64,000 nucleotides of DNA from Ustulina deusta (lineage: Eukaryota > Ascomycota > Sordariomycetes > Xylariales > Xylariaceae): NCBI GenBank assembly GCA_023159155.1, contig JAJNNX010000054.1, forward strand, positions 248,001 through 312,000, in the 5' to 3' direction. The notes beneath the pieces are model-generated. The model saw nothing but the letters and a program-made list of their open reading frames with translations, was not told the DNA's origin and made no database searches. Below are positions 62,269-64,000 of the stretch, piece by piece (position 1 is the stretch's first letter; the number at the start of each line of letters is the position of its first letter). The position numbers and the translations under genes are program-made.

Positions 62269-64000
62269 ATGGTTTTTGAGCAACATCAATTTGCGATGGC
62301 AGGACCAAGACCCGATAGTTTTCAGAAAGCTCTCACGCGCTTCAAAAATACCCTTGATCCAAGCCTCGTCAATGAATTTTCCGTCTGCAATTTGCGTGAC
62401 GTGCGCGATGTCTGCCAAGATATCCAGAACACGCACGGGCGGGAAGGGAGGCTTCGGTATATGGAACGGATTAAAGCCTTCATCGAGGCCATGGAACAGT
62501 TTGGTAAAGTAATTGAACTGTTCGTGAATGTATCCGAAATTGTATGCTTCATTTGGGTGAGTGAGAGCTTCTATTTTCATCACCAGCGCTTGCTCACATT
62601 TGACAGGGGCCCGTCAAATTCCTCCTCGGTGTAAGTGTGTATATGTGAGAAGATTTTTGCTCTCGGAGCCTGAAGCTTACCGTAGTCATTGACTTCAGAT
62701 CGCGAGGACATATGTGGATTCTTTTGATAAGCTGCTCGACGTGTATAACCAGGTAGGAAATGCCATCCCTGGCCTTCTTCGTTACCAGACCGCTTTCGAG
62801 GAACACCCTCCCCTAGCTACTGTACTCGAAGACTACTATTCGGATATCCTAGGATTTCACCAAGCGGCGCTCTCAATCTTTACACGGCCTAGTATGTCTT
62901 TTTTTTTTCGTTCCTTGTTCCTTTTGTGGATTAATACCAACGGCGACGTTCTCCAGGATGGAAGAAACTATTCCACTCAACATGGAAAACCTTCGACAGT
63001 AAATTTGGACCCATTCTACAAAGTATTTCGAAGCGACGCGAACTTCTAGAAAGCGAGAAGGGATCAGCAACTCTCTACGAGATCCAAAAACTTCGAGAGG
63101 AAGTTTCGCACATGCAAGCAGAGCAAAGACGCCGAACAGCTCAAGAAGACATTGAAAAGCATAAGCGGCAGGTCTCTTACATCCACGAAAAGCTGGAAGC
63201 TCCGGATTATCGGATTGACCAAGAAATGTCGACCGAAGATAGACACGGGAACAGTTTAGGGATGTGGATATTTGAGGATCCTAATTTCCGCTCTTGGTCC
63301 AACAACGAGACGACGGGGCATGGTGTCTTATATGTCAACGGAGTGCCGGGGGCAGGTGGGTTGTCCTCAAGACCATCAACGAAGTACTAATAATTTTCAG
63401 GCAAAACAACACTCATGTCTGCTATCATCGAGAAGCTTTTGGATAGAAAATGCTCTGCGGGGAACAAGCACTGCGTCGCATATTTTTACTTCAAGCAAAA
63501 GCAGCCAAATAAAGAGTCACACAACAGTCTTCTCCGAGCAGTTTTGGCACAACTGATTGACCGTGATCCCACAATATCCGATTACCTTTTCGAGAAGATA
63601 TCCTCCATTGACGGGGTCAACTTAAGAGCAACAAAGATGCTTGAGAAATTAGTCAAGAAGGCTCTAGAAAGTTATCCACTTTCCTACATTGTGCTCGACG
63701 GCTTGGACGAATGTGCCCCAAATGAGGCGACAAAGTCGGTCAATTGGTTCCTTTCCCTCACCGATGGAGGACTGAAAGGGGCCAATGCGGTATTGCGTGT
63801 CTTGTTCTGCGGCCAACGAGACGGTAATCTAGAAATGCTCCTCGCAGACCAGTCTTCAATCTCCTTAGAGACTTCGGGTCACACTGAGGACATTCGCCAA
63901 TACTGTCGGGATTTTTGTGGTCGAATACGAAGGAAATTCAACATTCAACCAGAAATGGAAGAGATGATTATTTTCCGAGTTACAAAAGAAGCGCAAAGTA
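62269..64000 (+). CDS. NACHT-domain NLR (STAND) protein, 3' end beyond the window
   Basis: Exons 62269-62556, 62607-62630, 62699-62891, 62957-63355 and 63401 onward; introns of 45-68 bp begin GTGAGT, GTAAGT, GTATGT or GTGGGT and end CAG. The window holds 501 residues. Residues 1-170 (QKALTRFKNTLDPSLV, MEQFGKVIELFVNVSE, WGPVKFLL, IARTYVDSFDKLLDVYNQVG) match the helical N-terminal domain often placed before NACHT in fungal NLRs (I believe catalogued as DUF7708). A charged helical linker follows (about 190-260). The P-loop GVPGAGKTT spans the last intron at 297-305; Walker B is YIVLDGLDEC (397-406). The C-terminal sensor repeats (ankyrin, WD40 or TPR) are off the window. Family members are NTP-driven switches in allorecognition and defence-like cell death. 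A second ATG at 62296 is an alternative start. No disabling mutation seen. Confidence 0.88.

Overview
The window is nuclear DNA of a filamentous ascomycete, most likely a Pezizomycete mould of the Sordariomycete type. The evidence is short introns of about 45-80 bp with GTATGT/GTGAGT-like donors, a fungal SPT3, a PPM1-type leucine carboxyl methyltransferase, a Clr5-domain gene and a NACHT-type NLR. The base composition is strongly two-speed. About 45 kb on the left is extremely AT-rich and almost free of ORFs. About 19 kb on the right is balanced and gene-bearing.

Left part (1-45050). This looks like repeat-induced point mutation (RIP) heterochromatin made of old, nested LTR retroelements. 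I could delimit several by eye: an LTR pair at 1246-1524 / 8384-8663; a Ty3/gypsy element on the minus strand at 20666-31787 with 165-bp LTRs, an identical 5-bp target duplication (AGCTT), a purine tract and a recognisable mutated reverse transcriptase; and, inside it, a 1.6-kb LTR-flanked non-autonomous element (25073-26662) with target duplication TCTAT/TTTAT. That small element is much less mutated and carries a 13-unit minisatellite whose units each contain a covarying inverted repeat. A further 147-bp repeat pair (18857 / 38160) encloses the gypsy element and may be the LTRs of an outer element. Three GC-balanced islands survive: an ankyrin-repeat pseudogene with one in-frame stop (16919-18410), an unrecognised gene relic (about 38940-39470), and a Clr5-domain gene at the heterochromatin edge (45099-45797). 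Gap-free duplicates of the edges of the last two islands exist in AT-converted form at 44678-44930, which shows the C-to-T/G-to-A process directly.

Right part (45800-64000). SPT3 (SAGA subunit, +) converges on a gene for a multi-pass membrane protein of unknown function (-). That gene is divergent from PPM1 (PP2A methyltransferase, +). Then come an unrecognised two-exon gene (+), a 2.4-kb gene-poor stretch, a small proline-rich ORF (-), an 11-exon RAD5/HLTF-like SNF2 ATPase (-) that reads intact once spliced and has a probable GC-AG intron, and a divergent NACHT NLR gene (+) cut off by the window end. SPT3, PPM1 and the membrane protein look like core housekeeping genes; the SNF2/NLR pair and the heterochromatin-edge genes look accessory.

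All exon models were made by hand from splice signals and reading frame; no database search or RNA evidence was available.
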